A stretch of 64,000 nt of DNA, taken from the NCBI RefSeq assembly GCF_003859945.1, contig NZ_RQYM01000004.1:82155-146154 (forward strand). Direction: 5' to 3'. The position numbers and the translations under genes are program-made. Positions 37,167 through 45,972 of the stretch are shown here, one piece after another. How positions within the stretch are numbered: the first letter of the stretch is position 1; the number at the start of each line of letters is the position of its first letter. The notes beneath the pieces are model-generated. The model was not told where the DNA came from. It ran no database searches and worked only from the letters and a program-made list of their open reading frames with translations. The DNA is from Leucobacter sp. OH1287 (GTDB lineage Bacteria; Actinomycetota; Actinomycetes; Actinomycetales; Microbacteriaceae).

Positions 37167-38315
37167 ATGCACCGCAAAACTGACAGCGCGCTCCGGCGCG
37201 GGCGACTGCTGAAGCTTTTCACTGGTCTCGGCGCGCTTGCGGCTGCGGCGCTGCTGATTGCGCAGCCCGCCGCAGCGCTACCACCGGACGGCCCGAGCCC
37301 CAACACACCAGGAACCTATGTTGAGGTGTGGCCAACAACCGTGAAACACGGTGACGTCTTGAATTTCCGTGTCACCGGCTTCCCGGCGGGTGAAATCATC
37401 CACCTGAAATACGATGACGGCGACGCGAGCGTCTGTGGCTCGTCCGCTGTGCACGGCGCCTGTGTTGTGCACAAGCAGGTTGTGCCGTCATCCGGTGTAA
37501 CCGTCGGCTCGGTCGTTATCCCCGCTGACCTGCCAACCGGTCGGCACTGGATCCGCTTCCTCGCCTCGAAAGAGGTGCCCGGCGGTGGTGTGCTCGGTTT
37601 CACCCTGCACGGTAACGACGGCGCGAGCGGTAACTCCACCTTCTCAGTTGTCGCCGGGGCTGCACCCGGCGCGGGCGCGGGAGTGAGCGCAAGCGGCGGT
37701 AGCCCAAGCGGTTACGCAACCGGTGGCGGCGGGGTGAGCGGATCCACCACGGGCCAGGGCGGCACAGTGCTTGACGCCCCAACAACCGCCGGTGAGGTGG
37801 CAAAAGCAACCCCCGGCGAGGTAGCCACAACGGAGCCGCAGGCCGCACCACAGCTGCCAATCAAGTCTGCCGCAGAGCTGAAAAAAGAAAATCGCGGCGG
37901 TGTGAAAGCAGTGATCGAGAACAATCAGCTGCGGTTCTCGGTAGATCAGGAGCTAGCGAACGAGTGGGTGTTTGTTTACGCCTACCCTGATAAAAAGGAG
38001 CTCGGTTGGCAGCAGGTCGCAAACGATGGCACACTCAGCTATCCGCTTTTGGAGCTGGAGCCGGGCGAGCATAAATTCGCGGTGATTGATGTTGATAACG
38101 CACTCGTAGGTTGGGACGATCTGACCGTTGACGCGAAAACCGTTGCCAAACTGCAAGAACAGGTGACCGGTGTGCCAGCTGATATTTCGGACGAGAGCGG
38201 CACGGCGGTGCCGTGGGTTGGAATCGCGGTGCTCGCGGGCGCGGTGCTGCTCGCGGCGGTGATCGTTGTGACGGTGCTGAAGCGCGGATCCGGCGCGGCT
38301 GGCGGCAACTCCTAA
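37167..38315 (+). CDS. Small surface protein of the iron locus
   Basis: Exported protein of about 382 residues. A signal peptide ends near QPAAALPPDG. One sandwich domain (about 40-155, VKHGDVLNFRVTGFPAGEII) carries two cysteines (VCGSSAVHGAC) that could form a disulfide. A Gly/Ser/Pro-rich spacer follows. The C-terminal module NEWVFVYAYPDKKELGWQQV is the same type as in the two preceding proteins. A single helix (WVGIAVLAGAVLLAAVIVV) and a short basic tail anchor it to the membrane. Its start overlaps the preceding stop region and the permease starts directly after it, so it is co-translated with the importer. Confidence 0.8.
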   Translation: MHRKTDSALRRGRLLKLFTGLGALAAAALLIAQPAAALPPDGPSPNTPGTYVEVWPTTVKHGDVLNFRVTGFPAGEIIHLKYDDGDASVCGSSAVHGACVVHKQVVPSSGVTVGSVVIPADLPTGRHWIRFLASKEVPGGGVLGFTLHGNDGASGNSTFSVVAGAAPGAGAGVSASGGSPSGYATGGGGVSGSTTGQGGTVLDAPTTAGEVAKATPGEVATTEPQAAPQLPIKSAAELKKENRGGVKAVIENNQLRFSVDQELANEWVFVYAYPDKKELGWQQVANDGTLSYPLLELEPGEHKFAVIDVDNALVGWDDLTVDAKTVAKLQEQVTGVPADISDESGTAVPWVGIAVLAGAVLLAAVIVVTVLKRGSGAAGGNS

Positions 38316-39308
38316 ATGCGGCTGAAAAGCTCGGTGCTGCTGATAGCGCTGCTGTTACTGACGGTGACGGCAGCGCTCAGCATCGCCATCGGCAGCAACC
38401 AGATCCCGCTTCTGCGCACGGTTGAACTACTGTTTGTGCCAGACAGCAGCTTCGAGTCAACGGTTGTGCACGAACAGCGTATCCCCCGCACACTGCTGGT
38501 GATCGCGGTCGCCGCAGCGCTCGGAGTCGCGGGCGCTGTGATCCAGTCGCTGACCCGCAACCCGCTTGCAGACCCGGGAATCCTCGGCGTTAACGCGGGC
38601 GCGTCACTCGCGGTTGTGCTCGCCGTTGCCGTGTTCGGGATCGCAAGCATCTGGTTCTATCTGTGGTTTGCGTTTATCGGGGCGGCGCTCGCGGCTGTTG
38701 TTGTCTATCTGCTCGGCAGCGCCGGCGGCAGCGCGGCAACCCCGGTGCGTCTAGCGCTCGCCGGTGTGGCAATCGGCATGGCGATCTTTTCTCTCGTGCA
38801 AACCGTGCTTTTAACCAATCAGCAGGCGTTTAACGAGTTTCGGTTTTGGGCTGCCGGATCCGCTGAGGGACGCGGCTATCCGGTGCTGTTCGCGGTGATC
38901 GGGTTTATTGTCGCCGGGTTAATTCTCGCCTTCGCGATCGCCCCGGCGTTAAACGCGATGGCGCTAGGTGATGAGGCGGGCAAGGCGCTCGGCGTGAACG
39001 TCACCCGCACCCGCGTGATCACGATGATCGCGGTAACACTGCTCGCTGGTGCGGCAACCGCCGCTGTTGGCCCGATCAGTTTTATTGGGCTCGGCGTGCC
39101 GTATGTGGCGCGTGCCCTGTGCGGATCCGACCAGCGCTGGGTGCTGCCCGCTGCGGCGCTGCTAGCCCCAACGATGCTGCTCGGCGCGGATATTATTGGC
39201 AGGGTTGTTGCAACCCCGTCTGAGGTGCAGGCGGGGATTGTGGCGGCGATTATCGGCGGGCCGGTTTTCGTTGTGATCGCCCGCAAGAAGAGGATTGAGT
39301 CACTATGA
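38316..39308 (+). CDS. FecCD/FepD-type permease 1
   Basis: Integral membrane subunit of a ferric-siderophore ABC importer, 330 residues with about nine to ten helices. Family motifs are RIPRTLLVIAVAAALGVAGA near residue 50, NPLADPGILGVNAGA, and the ATPase-contact region ALGDEAGKALGVNVTRTRVI. GPISFIGLGVPYVARAL is also typical. It is immediately downstream of the third surface protein and overlaps permease 2 by 4 bp. Confidence 0.93.
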   Translation: MRLKSSVLLIALLLLTVTAALSIAIGSNQIPLLRTVELLFVPDSSFESTVVHEQRIPRTLLVIAVAAALGVAGAVIQSLTRNPLADPGILGVNAGASLAVVLAVAVFGIASIWFYLWFAFIGAALAAVVVYLLGSAGGSAATPVRLALAGVAIGMAIFSLVQTVLLTNQQAFNEFRFWAAGSAEGRGYPVLFAVIGFIVAGLILAFAIAPALNAMALGDEAGKALGVNVTRTRVITMIAVTLLAGAATAAVGPISFIGLGVPYVARALCGSDQRWVLPAAALLAPTMLLGADIIGRVVATPSEVQAGIVAAIIGGPVFVVIARKKRIESL

Positions 39309-40444
39309 CGGCTAAGCAGAACCCCGAGCCGGGCGGGCAGCGCGCCGCAGCGCGGGGGGCTGGCCAGCCAGGTTCCGGCCGTGGCCGCCAACGCCACGCC
39401 GAGCACCGCAGCCGCCACACTGTTTTACGGCTCGGCCCCGCCACGATCCGCCCCGAGAAACGCACCCTCACGGTCGCGATTCTGGTGCTGGCCTCGGCAA
39501 CCGTGCTCGGCCTTAGCGGCATGCTGATCGGCGACTACCAGCTGTCTGTTGTGCAGGTGGTGAGGGCGCTGTTTGGGCTGGAAGCGGATCCGCTCGCTAA
39601 CTATTTTGTTGGCGATATTCGCCTGCCGCGGGTGCTCGCGGCACTGCTGGTTGGGGCAGCGCTCGGGGTGAGCGGCGCGATCTTCCAAAACATTTCTAAT
39701 AACGCACTCGGCAGCCCCGACATTATCGGTTTCACAACCGGTGCGGCAACCGGTGCGCTCACCCAAATTGTGCTGTTTGAGGCGGCGCCAACCGTGGTCG
39801 CAATCGGTGCGCTGGTCGGTGGTTTTGGCACCGCGTTTCTCGTCTACCTGCTCGCCTGGCGTGGCGGTCTCGGCGGCTACCGCCTAGTTTTGGTCGGGAT
39901 CGGTGTTTCTGCTGTGCTGTCGGCGATCAACTCGCTGCTGGTTGTGCGCAGTTCCCTGGTTGCGGCGCAAACCGCGGCACAGTGGCTTGCCGGATCGCTC
40001 AACGCAACCACCTGGGGTGAGGTGGAGCTGCTCGCACTCGCGCTCGCGGTTTTGCTGCCCGCGGCCCTGCTTAACGCCCGCCCCCTCGACATGATGATTA
40101 TGGGTGACGATGTTGCTTCAAGCCTCGGTGTGCGGGTTGAACGCACCCGGGCGCTGATGGTTGCAATCGGCATTGCGCTGGTGTCGGTTGCGACGGCGAT
40201 AACCGGCCCGATCGCGTTCGTCGCGCTCGCAGCCCCGCAGATCGCAAAGAAACTATCGCGGTCGTCCCGCATCGGCATCGGCAGTGCGGCACTGATGGGT
40301 GCGGCGCTGGTTTGCGCGGCGGATCTTGTCGCCCAGCGCCTGTTTGCCCCCACCGAACTGCCGGTCGGTGTTGTCACCGGTTCGCTCGGTGGTATCTATT
40401 TGGTTTGGCTTCTTGCCCACGAGTCTAGAAGGAAGGCGGTCTAA
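39305..40444 (+). CDS. FecCD/FepG-type permease 2
   Basis: Second membrane subunit of the importer, 379 residues. The first 45 residues are a hydrophilic Arg/Gly/Gln/His-rich extension not typical of the family. Then come the usual helices with LPRVLAALLVGAALGVSGAI, NALGSPDIIGFTTGAATGA, MGDDVASSLGVRVERTRALM and GPIAFVALAAPQIAKKL. It overlaps permease 1 and the ATPase start, so the three genes form one translational unit. The heterodimer with permease 1 resembles FepD/FepG. Confidence 0.93.
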   Translation: MTAKQNPEPGGQRAAARGAGQPGSGRGRQRHAEHRSRHTVLRLGPATIRPEKRTLTVAILVLASATVLGLSGMLIGDYQLSVVQVVRALFGLEADPLANYFVGDIRLPRVLAALLVGAALGVSGAIFQNISNNALGSPDIIGFTTGAATGALTQIVLFEAAPTVVAIGALVGGFGTAFLVYLLAWRGGLGGYRLVLVGIGVSAVLSAINSLLVVRSSLVAAQTAAQWLAGSLNATTWGEVELLALALAVLLPAALLNARPLDMMIMGDDVASSLGVRVERTRALMVAIGIALVSVATAITGPIAFVALAAPQIAKKLSRSSRIGIGSAALMGAALVCAADLVAQRLFAPTELPVGVVTGSLGGIYLVWLLAHESRRKAV

Positions 40445-41244
40445 TGGCTGAGGCTGTGAGTGCCCCGCTCATCGCAGAGAGTATCCGTGTCGGCTACGGC
40501 AACCGGGTGATTATTGACGATTTGAGTGTGACGATTCCGGCGGGTGAGCTGACCGTGATTGTTGGCCCGAACGCCTGCGGCAAGTCGACGCTTTTGCGTG
40601 CGCTTGCGCGGATGCTGCCCGTGACAGCGGGCCAGGTGGTGTTAGACGGCACCCCGATTAAAAAGCTCGCGCCGAAGGCGATCGCCCGGCAGCTGGGCCT
40701 TTTGCCGCAGAGCCCGATTGCACCGGACGGGATTATTGTCGCCGACCTGGTTGCGCGCGGCCGCTACCCGCACCAGGGTATTTTGAAGCAGTGGTCGGAC
40801 GCTGACGCCGCCGCCGTGCAGCAGGCGATGGTGCGGGCCCGTGTTGATGAGCTCGCTGACCGCCCGGTTTCTGAGCTCTCTGGGGGTCAAAGGCAGCGGG
40901 TGTGGATCGCGATGGCGCTCGCCCAGGACACCCCGATTCTATTGCTTGATGAACCAACCACCTACCTGGATATTTCCCACCAGGTTGAGGTGCTGCGTCT
41001 GGCGCGCCAGCTGCAGCGTGAGGGCCGCACCGTGGTTGTGGTTTTGCACGAGCTGAACTTGGCGTTCCGTTACGCAACGAACCTGATTGTGATGCAGGAC
41101 GGCGCGATTGTTGCCCAGGGCGCAGTTAACGATGTTGTGACCGCGGAGCTGGTGCACGAGGTTTACGGGCTGCCGTGTGTTGTGCTCACCGACCCGGTTT
41201 CGGGTCGTCCACTGGTTTCGCCCACCGAGGAGGCTGAGGTTTGA
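40444..41244 (+). CDS. FepC-type siderophore ABC ATPase
   Basis: ATPase subunit of 266 residues. Walker A is GPNACGKSTLLRALA, the Q-loop region LGLLPQSPIAPDGI, the signature ELSGGQRQRVWIAMAL and Walker B ILLLDEPTTYLDI, with the switch His in VLHELNLAFRYA. These are standard for FepC/FhuC-like ATPases (the LDEPTTYLDI variant is characteristic). It energises the two adjacent permeases. Its stop overlaps the TTG start of the transglycosylase gene. Confidence 0.95.
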   Translation: MAEAVSAPLIAESIRVGYGNRVIIDDLSVTIPAGELTVIVGPNACGKSTLLRALARMLPVTAGQVVLDGTPIKKLAPKAIARQLGLLPQSPIAPDGIIVADLVARGRYPHQGILKQWSDADAAAVQQAMVRARVDELADRPVSELSGGQRQRVWIAMALAQDTPILLLDEPTTYLDISHQVEVLRLARQLQREGRTVVVVLHELNLAFRYATNLIVMQDGAIVAQGAVNDVVTAELVHEVYGLPCVVLTDPVSGRPLVSPTEEAEV

Positions 41245-42125
41245 CCGGGCAGGGAGGTCAGGGTGGCAGGGGTGGATCACGCTCCCGCCGCCTCGCCTGG
41301 TTCGGCGTTGCAGCTCTCGCTCTCGCCGCGCTGCTGCTGTTGGGCGCGGCCGTTTTGCGGCCGTGGGCTGTAGGGCCAGGCGGGCAGAGCGGCGCCGCTG
41401 CTGAGGAGATTGGCGGGGGTGGATCCGCCCGGGACGCAAAAACGGCCCGCAGCGGCGGCGACTCCCCTGTACGGGTGCCGGTTCCCGGTGCCGAGGATGA
41501 CGCGGAGGGTGCGGGCGGAGGTTCCGCCGGTGCTGGCTCTGGCAAGCTGACCGGGATCGCCGCGAAACCGTCGAGCGCGTGGGTTAACAGCACGGCCGAA
41601 AAAACCGGGATTCCAGCGCGGGTGCTCGCCGCCTACGCGGGTGCGGAGCTCGCGGTGAAGCGTGAAACCCCGGCGTGTGGCCTCGACTGGGCGACGCTCG
41701 CGGGTATCGGCGAGGTTGAGTCCGCGCACGGCACCCTCGCCGGTGGTGAGATTCGGTCGAACGGTAAACAGCAGCCCGCAATTTTCGGGATCCCGCTCAA
41801 CGGTGTCACAACCGAGCACATTCCAGACACTGACGGCGGTTCCCTCGACGGCGACCCGCAGTTTGATCGCGCGCTCGGCCCGATGCAGTTGATCCCCGAG
41901 ACCTGGCAGCGTTTCGCCGCAGACGGCAATCTTGATGGGAAGACGGATCCGCAACAGATTGATGACGCCGCCCTAACCGCGGCCCGATATTTATGCACTG
42001 ACGGGCATGATTTGCGCACGCCAGCGGGGTGGATCCAGGCGGTCGCCGACTACAATAACACCGCCGACTATAATAATCGGGTGGCGGAGGCGGCGAACAG
42101 TTATCGGCAGCGGGCGGCCGCGTGA
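41241..42125 (+). CDS. Membrane-anchored lytic transglycosylase-like protein
   Basis: Protein of 294 residues beginning at a TTG that overlaps the ATPase stop. One N-terminal helix (FGVAALALAALLLLGAAVL) is followed by a Gly/Ser spacer and an SLT-like muramidase domain from about residue 125. ATLAGIGEVESAHG holds the probable catalytic Glu. GPMQLIPETWQRFAADGN and the terminal AVADYNNTADYNNRV are typical of actinobacterial lytic transglycosylases. It would cleave peptidoglycan glycan strands. Its place inside an iron uptake operon suggests local wall remodelling for large wall-anchored receptors; this is inference. Confidence 0.82.
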   Translation: MTGQGGQGGRGGSRSRRLAWFGVAALALAALLLLGAAVLRPWAVGPGGQSGAAAEEIGGGGSARDAKTARSGGDSPVRVPVPGAEDDAEGAGGGSAGAGSGKLTGIAAKPSSAWVNSTAEKTGIPARVLAAYAGAELAVKRETPACGLDWATLAGIGEVESAHGTLAGGEIRSNGKQQPAIFGIPLNGVTTEHIPDTDGGSLDGDPQFDRALGPMQLIPETWQRFAADGNLDGKTDPQQIDDAALTAARYLCTDGHDLRTPAGWIQAVADYNNTADYNNRVAEAANSYRQRAAA

Positions 42126-43564
42126 CCGAGGCGCGCACACCCCCGAAGGTGAGGCGGCCCGAACCCGCGCCGAGGGTTTTCAGCCCCGCCGTTGCCGAGC
42201 TTAAAAAACTGCTCGCGATCGCTGATTCTGCGGCGGATCCGGGACCGGCGCGCGAGGAGGTGCTGCACGAGTTTCACACGGTTGCGAGCGAGACTCCGCT
42301 GTTTGAGGAGAGCGGCCTCGCGGGTCACACGATTGTGACGTTCCTGTTTTGGGACGCAACCGCCGCCGATGTGCTGCTTTTTGCCAACAGACTAACCGAT
42401 GAACGCGATATTGTGCGCAGTCTAATGGATCGCGTTCCCGGCACCCCGATCTGGTCGCTGTCGTATCTGATGCGCGACGACTGGCGCGCCAGCTACGCCT
42501 TTGTGCCGCTTAAGAGTTGGCAGGGGGCGCGGCTGCGCGAGGCCAATGCGGGTGCTGGGGCTGGGGCTGGGGCTGGGGTTGCCGGGCTTGCCGTTCCCGC
42601 TGGCGCGGGCGCGACCCCTGGATCTGCTGCGCCCGGCACCGAACTAAACCGCCCCGACCAGCTGCGGCTGCGGGAGCTGCTCGATCGCGGTGTGCCGGAT
42701 CCGCGCAACAGCGTGCGCTGCATGAACCGCGTCCGCAAACCGATGTCGATTGTTTCCCTGCCCGACGCCCTGCACGACCCGTGGCCCGCCGACTGTATCG
42801 CCGTGCAGCACCCGGAGATTTACACCGGACTCGCCGGCACGCTACAGCACGCCGCGATGCCAGGAGACGCAGGGCCAGACGGGCAGGAGCTGTGGCTGTA
42901 TCATCCGCCCGCGCTAAGAGCTGACGTTGACGCTGACGCCGACCGCGCCGCCGACCGTTTCGCTGACGGCGACCTGCCGCTGCTGGTTGTCCTCGACGGC
43001 GACACGTGGCTAACCCAGCAGCACCTGCACCGTATCCTGGAACGCCAGATGCTTGCGGGTGAACTGCCGCCGCTGCGTGCCCTGTTTGTTGCGAGCGGGG
43101 GCCGCGAGAACCGCTGGCAACGGCTCCACGCCGCCGCCGAATTTGAGACTGTGCTGGTTGAGAGTGTGCTGCCGTGGGCGCGCACCCACTGGCGTCTACC
43201 CGCCAGCGGACTCACCGTTTTAACAGGTCAGAGCCTCGCCGGATATGTCGCGATCACCGCCGGTCTCCGCCACCCGCGCGCGTTCAATCACGTGATCGCG
43301 CAGTCCGCGTCGCTTTGGCAGGCGGATCCGTTCCAGGCGCTCGCCCGCCACGGTTCACGCCACAGTTTCGAGGCCGCCGACTCCCCGCAGCTGCACATTC
43401 AGGTTGGTTTGCAGGAGTGGGTGCTGCTTGAACCACACCGTGATCTCGTGCGGAACCTGCGCGAACAGGGCTGGAATGTTACGGCAACCGAATACAACGG
43501 CGGACACGACTACGTGCTCTGGCGCGCGCACCTCGTGGAGACGCTGCGGAGGGTGCTGCGGTAG
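42122..43564 (+). CDS. Enterochelin esterase-like hydrolase (Fes type)
   Basis: Hydrolase of 480 residues beginning at a GTG that overlaps the previous stop. The N-terminal domain resembles the Fes N-domain (TIVTFLFWDATAADVLLFAN, WSLSYLMRDDWRASYAF). The C-terminal alpha/beta-hydrolase has the nucleophile in LTGQSLAGYVA, then QSASLW, and the catalytic His in EYNGGHDYVLWR, all as in Fes/IroE. It would hydrolyse a catecholate-ester siderophore to release iron in the cytoplasm. No signal peptide is seen, which fits a cytosolic role. A hexamer-repeat stretch (about 42549-42580) encodes an AGAGAGAG run in the middle. Confidence 0.88.
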   Translation: MTEARTPPKVRRPEPAPRVFSPAVAELKKLLAIADSAADPGPAREEVLHEFHTVASETPLFEESGLAGHTIVTFLFWDATAADVLLFANRLTDERDIVRSLMDRVPGTPIWSLSYLMRDDWRASYAFVPLKSWQGARLREANAGAGAGAGAGVAGLAVPAGAGATPGSAAPGTELNRPDQLRLRELLDRGVPDPRNSVRCMNRVRKPMSIVSLPDALHDPWPADCIAVQHPEIYTGLAGTLQHAAMPGDAGPDGQELWLYHPPALRADVDADADRAADRFADGDLPLLVVLDGDTWLTQQHLHRILERQMLAGELPPLRALFVASGGRENRWQRLHAAAEFETVLVESVLPWARTHWRLPASGLTVLTGQSLAGYVAITAGLRHPRAFNHVIAQSASLWQADPFQALARHGSRHSFEAADSPQLHIQVGLQEWVLLEPHRDLVRNLREQGWNVTATEYNGGHDYVLWRAHLVETLRRVLR

Positions 43565-43597
43565 CGGCGAAGGCAGAGAGGTAGAGGCTAGTGCAGA

Positions 43598-44305
43598 TTA
43601 GCGCAGGAACGCTCGCCTGTACAGGTCAAGCGACAGATCATCATCTGAGGCTGGGAGTTGCAACCCGTATTTGATGCTCAGAATCCTGTTGATAGCCTTG
43701 TATGTCTTCTCAAACGCATCGGGGTCACCTGTCGATAGCTCATAGACCTTTCTCGCACTGATAACCCTGATGTTTTCTTCTTTAGCTCGGTTTGAGACCT
43801 TCCACGGCACATCGTCCTCAATTACCTTCTGTATGACCTCAATCAGGTAGAAGGTCGCGCCCTTGTATTCTTTAAACTTCTGCGCATCAATGAAGGTTTG
43901 GAACAGATTTTCCCTGGACGAAGAGTTCATCGTGTTGAACTTGTTTTTCACCTCTGCAAAAGCGGGTTTCCCCGTCTTTCCAAAGGGTTCTGGGTGGATC
44001 AGGTCAAATCGGCCGCCAGCAGCTCCGGTGCTCTGCCAACCGGGCAGCCTCCCAAGTAGCTCCTGGTGGAACGCCCCAACCGCGTTTGATAGCGTTTTAT
44101 TGGTTTGACGCCTAACCTCCAGTGGTAACCAGTCCTCTAGCGAGGTGTCTAGACTGGCTGCTTCAAACACAGCGTTGAATGGGTCAATGATGTTTTTGTG
44201 TGGATTGTTACGGGATTCCGCTTTCTTCAGCGCGTCCATAACCTTGTCAACGGCTTGCTCTAAAACATCGCCGCCGAAAATATCCAAATCCTTTGGAGCC
44301 AACAT
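43598..44305 (-). CDS. Type II restriction endonuclease, Eco47II/Sau96I-like
   Basis: Protein of about 235 residues. A PD-(D/E)xK-like core is visible: GGRFDLIHPEP, then KPAFAEVKNKFNTMNSSSRE, giving D...ExK. The AEVKNK.NTMN string is what I associate with the Eco47II family (GGNCC specificity). It is divergent from a cytosine-C5 methyltransferase, which supports the restriction role. The ATG at 44305 is preferred; an upstream in-frame GTG at 44335 exists. Codon use is AT-richer than neighbours, as expected of an acquired restriction-modification unit. The exact specificity is not proven. Confidence 0.7.
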   Translation of the reverse strand: MLAPKDLDIFGGDVLEQAVDKVMDALKKAESRNNPHKNIIDPFNAVFEAASLDTSLEDWLPLEVRRQTNKTLSNAVGAFHQELLGRLPGWQSTGAAGGRFDLIHPEPFGKTGKPAFAEVKNKFNTMNSSSRENLFQTFIDAQKFKEYKGATFYLIEVIQKVIEDDVPWKVSNRAKEENIRVISARKVYELSTGDPDAFEKTYKAINRILSIKYGLQLPASDDDLSLDLYRRAFLR

Positions 44306-44343
44306 GAATAAATTATAAAAGTGACAGTCACACACGTCAACAA

Positions 44344-44369
44344 ATAACCATTACATAGGCAATGGTTAT
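44344..44369. promoter_or_regulatory. Perfect 9-bp inverted repeat between restriction and methylase genes
   Basis: ATAACCATT-N8-AATGGTTAT is a perfect inverted repeat in the 78-bp divergent gap, ending 14 bp before the methyltransferase start. The methyltransferase has an N-terminal MerR-like DNA-binding domain, so this is the probable site of its autoregulation. Confidence 0.7.
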
Positions 44370-44383
44370 GGTAGAGTTTTTTC

Positions 44384-45673
44384 ATGTCTAAAATCTCGAT
44401 TTCAGCCGCCGCAATTGAGGCGAACGTTTCTATTGACACGCTTCGCAGGTGGGATAAATTAGGCATTTTACGAGCAGAGAGAAGCCCTAAGGGGATCCGC
44501 CAATATGATCTGGGTGAGGTGCTAACCCTGGTAAACAAGCGCCGCTGCCGTACCTCTGGCGAGCGCCACGCCTACACCGTGTTGGAGGATGCCGAGCCGA
44601 ACGGCTACACAGTCATCGATCTTTTTGCCGGTGCTGGCGGGACAGCGCTTGGCCTCTCTAACGCAGGTTTTGAACACCTGCTGCTCGCCGAGATTGATAA
44701 GCACGCTGCAACCACCCTGAAAACCAACCGGCCAGAGTGGAATGTGTTAAACACCGATGTCACTACGATTGACTTCAGCGAGTACCGCGGCAGGGTTGAT
44801 CTTATCGAGGGCGGATTCCCTTGCCAGGCGTTCAGCTACGCCGGCCACTCAAGAGGGTTTGAGGACACTCGCGGCACACTGTTTTTCGAGTTTGCCCGCG
44901 CGGTTAAAGAGGCCATGCCCAAGGTGTTTATTGGTGAAAACGTAAAGGGTCTGCTCAAACACGATGGCGGCAGAACACTCGCAACCATGCTGAAAACACT
45001 GAGAGAGATCAGGGATCCCGAGACCGGGGTGGGTTACACCGTCGCATACCGTGTTGTGCGTTCGCAGTACCACGATGTTCCCCAGAAGCGGGAGCGGCTG
45101 ATTTTAATTGGTGTGCGCTCAGACGTTGGCGACACTGTCTACTTCCCGAAAGAGAGGAACTACATTGTTTCACTCTGGGACGCGATTGGTGACAAACCTG
45201 TTTCGCCGGGTCAAAAATACCCTGAGGCTAAGAAGCAAATTCTGGACTTGATTCCGCCGGGAGGTTACTGGAAGGATCTGCCCGATGAACTGCAGCGTAA
45301 GTATCTTGGTGGATCCTACCACCTGAGCGGCGGTAAAACGGGGATGGCTAGGCGTCTCAGTTGGGACGAACCATCGCTGACACTCACCTGCTCCCCCGCA
45401 CAAAAACAGACCGAGCGCTGCCACCCGGAGGAAACGCGCCCACTTAACATTCGAGAGTACGCCAGAATCCAGTCGTTCCCCGACAGCTGGACTTTTGCTG
45501 GTGGTTTAAGCCAGCAGTACAAGCAGATCGGAAACGCTGTTCCGGTTAACCTTGGATACTATCTGGGCAAGTGCGCTCAGGCGATACTGTCGAGCAGTAA
45601 CGAGACAGAGCAGAGCGAACAGTCGAACTTCAGTGACTATGTAGAGCCTGCCAAGCTGGCAGAGTACGCGTAA
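44384..45673 (+). CDS. MerR-domain-fused DNA cytosine-C5 methyltransferase
   Basis: Methyltransferase of 429 residues. Residues 1-60 form a MerR-like helix-turn-helix (VSIDTLRRWDKLGILRAERS, then KGIRQYDLGEV). The catalytic part has motif I IDLFAGAGGTALGL, motif IV EGGFPCQAFSYAG with the nucleophile Cys, motif VI GENVKGLL, motif VIII QKRERLILIG and motif X QIGNAVPVNLGYYL. It methylates cytosine C5 at the site cut by the divergent endonuclease. The fused DNA-binding domain and the palindrome just upstream suggest that it controls its own or the nuclease promoter, as the HTH-bearing M.SsoII/M.EcoRII enzymes do. Confidence 0.93.
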   Translation: MSKISISAAAIEANVSIDTLRRWDKLGILRAERSPKGIRQYDLGEVLTLVNKRRCRTSGERHAYTVLEDAEPNGYTVIDLFAGAGGTALGLSNAGFEHLLLAEIDKHAATTLKTNRPEWNVLNTDVTTIDFSEYRGRVDLIEGGFPCQAFSYAGHSRGFEDTRGTLFFEFARAVKEAMPKVFIGENVKGLLKHDGGRTLATMLKTLREIRDPETGVGYTVAYRVVRSQYHDVPQKRERLILIGVRSDVGDTVYFPKERNYIVSLWDAIGDKPVSPGQKYPEAKKQILDLIPPGGYWKDLPDELQRKYLGGSYHLSGGKTGMARRLSWDEPSLTLTCSPAQKQTERCHPEETRPLNIREYARIQSFPDSWTFAGGLSQQYKQIGNAVPVNLGYYLGKCAQAILSSSNETEQSEQSNFSDYVEPAKLAEYA

Positions 45674-45739
45674 TCCCGGGGCAACTCGTCCACCCCGGGA
45701 CTACCCGAAGAATCCCCGAAATATCAAGGAAAAATTGGC

Positions 45740-45823
45740 GGAGGATAGGGGATTTGAACCCCTGAGGGCGTTAACCCAACACGCGTTCCAGGCGTGCGCC
45801 ATAGGCCGCTAGGCGAATCCTCC
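45740..45823 (-). tRNA. tRNA-Ser (GGA)
   Basis: On the minus strand the sequence starts GGAGGATTCGCCTAGCGGCC and ends in the matching acceptor ATCCTCC. The anticodon stem-loop is CACGC-CTGGAAC-GCGTG with anticodon GGA. A long variable arm and a normal T-loop (TTCAAAT) are present. CCA is not encoded. Length 84. Confidence 0.96.
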
Positions 45824-45972
45824 CTGCGCCGATCCACCAACGACACCGCCGAAAACGGCGGCACCTCCGGCAGAGGACACCATACAACTCTACCGCAAAA
45901 ACCCCGCCGCTGCTACGCGAGCGGACCACGCGCACAAACCAGCCAACCAAACCGGCTGACCAAGCAACCAAG

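Noticed and set aside
29199..40444. HtaA/HmuTUV-type corynebacterial heme system
   Set aside because: Gene order is similar, but I could not see HtaA domains in the surface proteins, and the Fes-like gene points to a siderophore. The binding ligand is left open.
43598..45673. Genome-wide avoidance of GGNCC as proof of restriction specificity
   Set aside because: GGNCC strings are common in the window (for example near 67 and 730), so no avoidance is visible. Specificity rests only on family resemblance.
43598..45673. GGATCC as the target of this restriction-modification pair
   Set aside because: The motif is enriched rather than avoided, and the endonuclease resembles GGNCC cutters, not BamHI. 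No link can be claimed.
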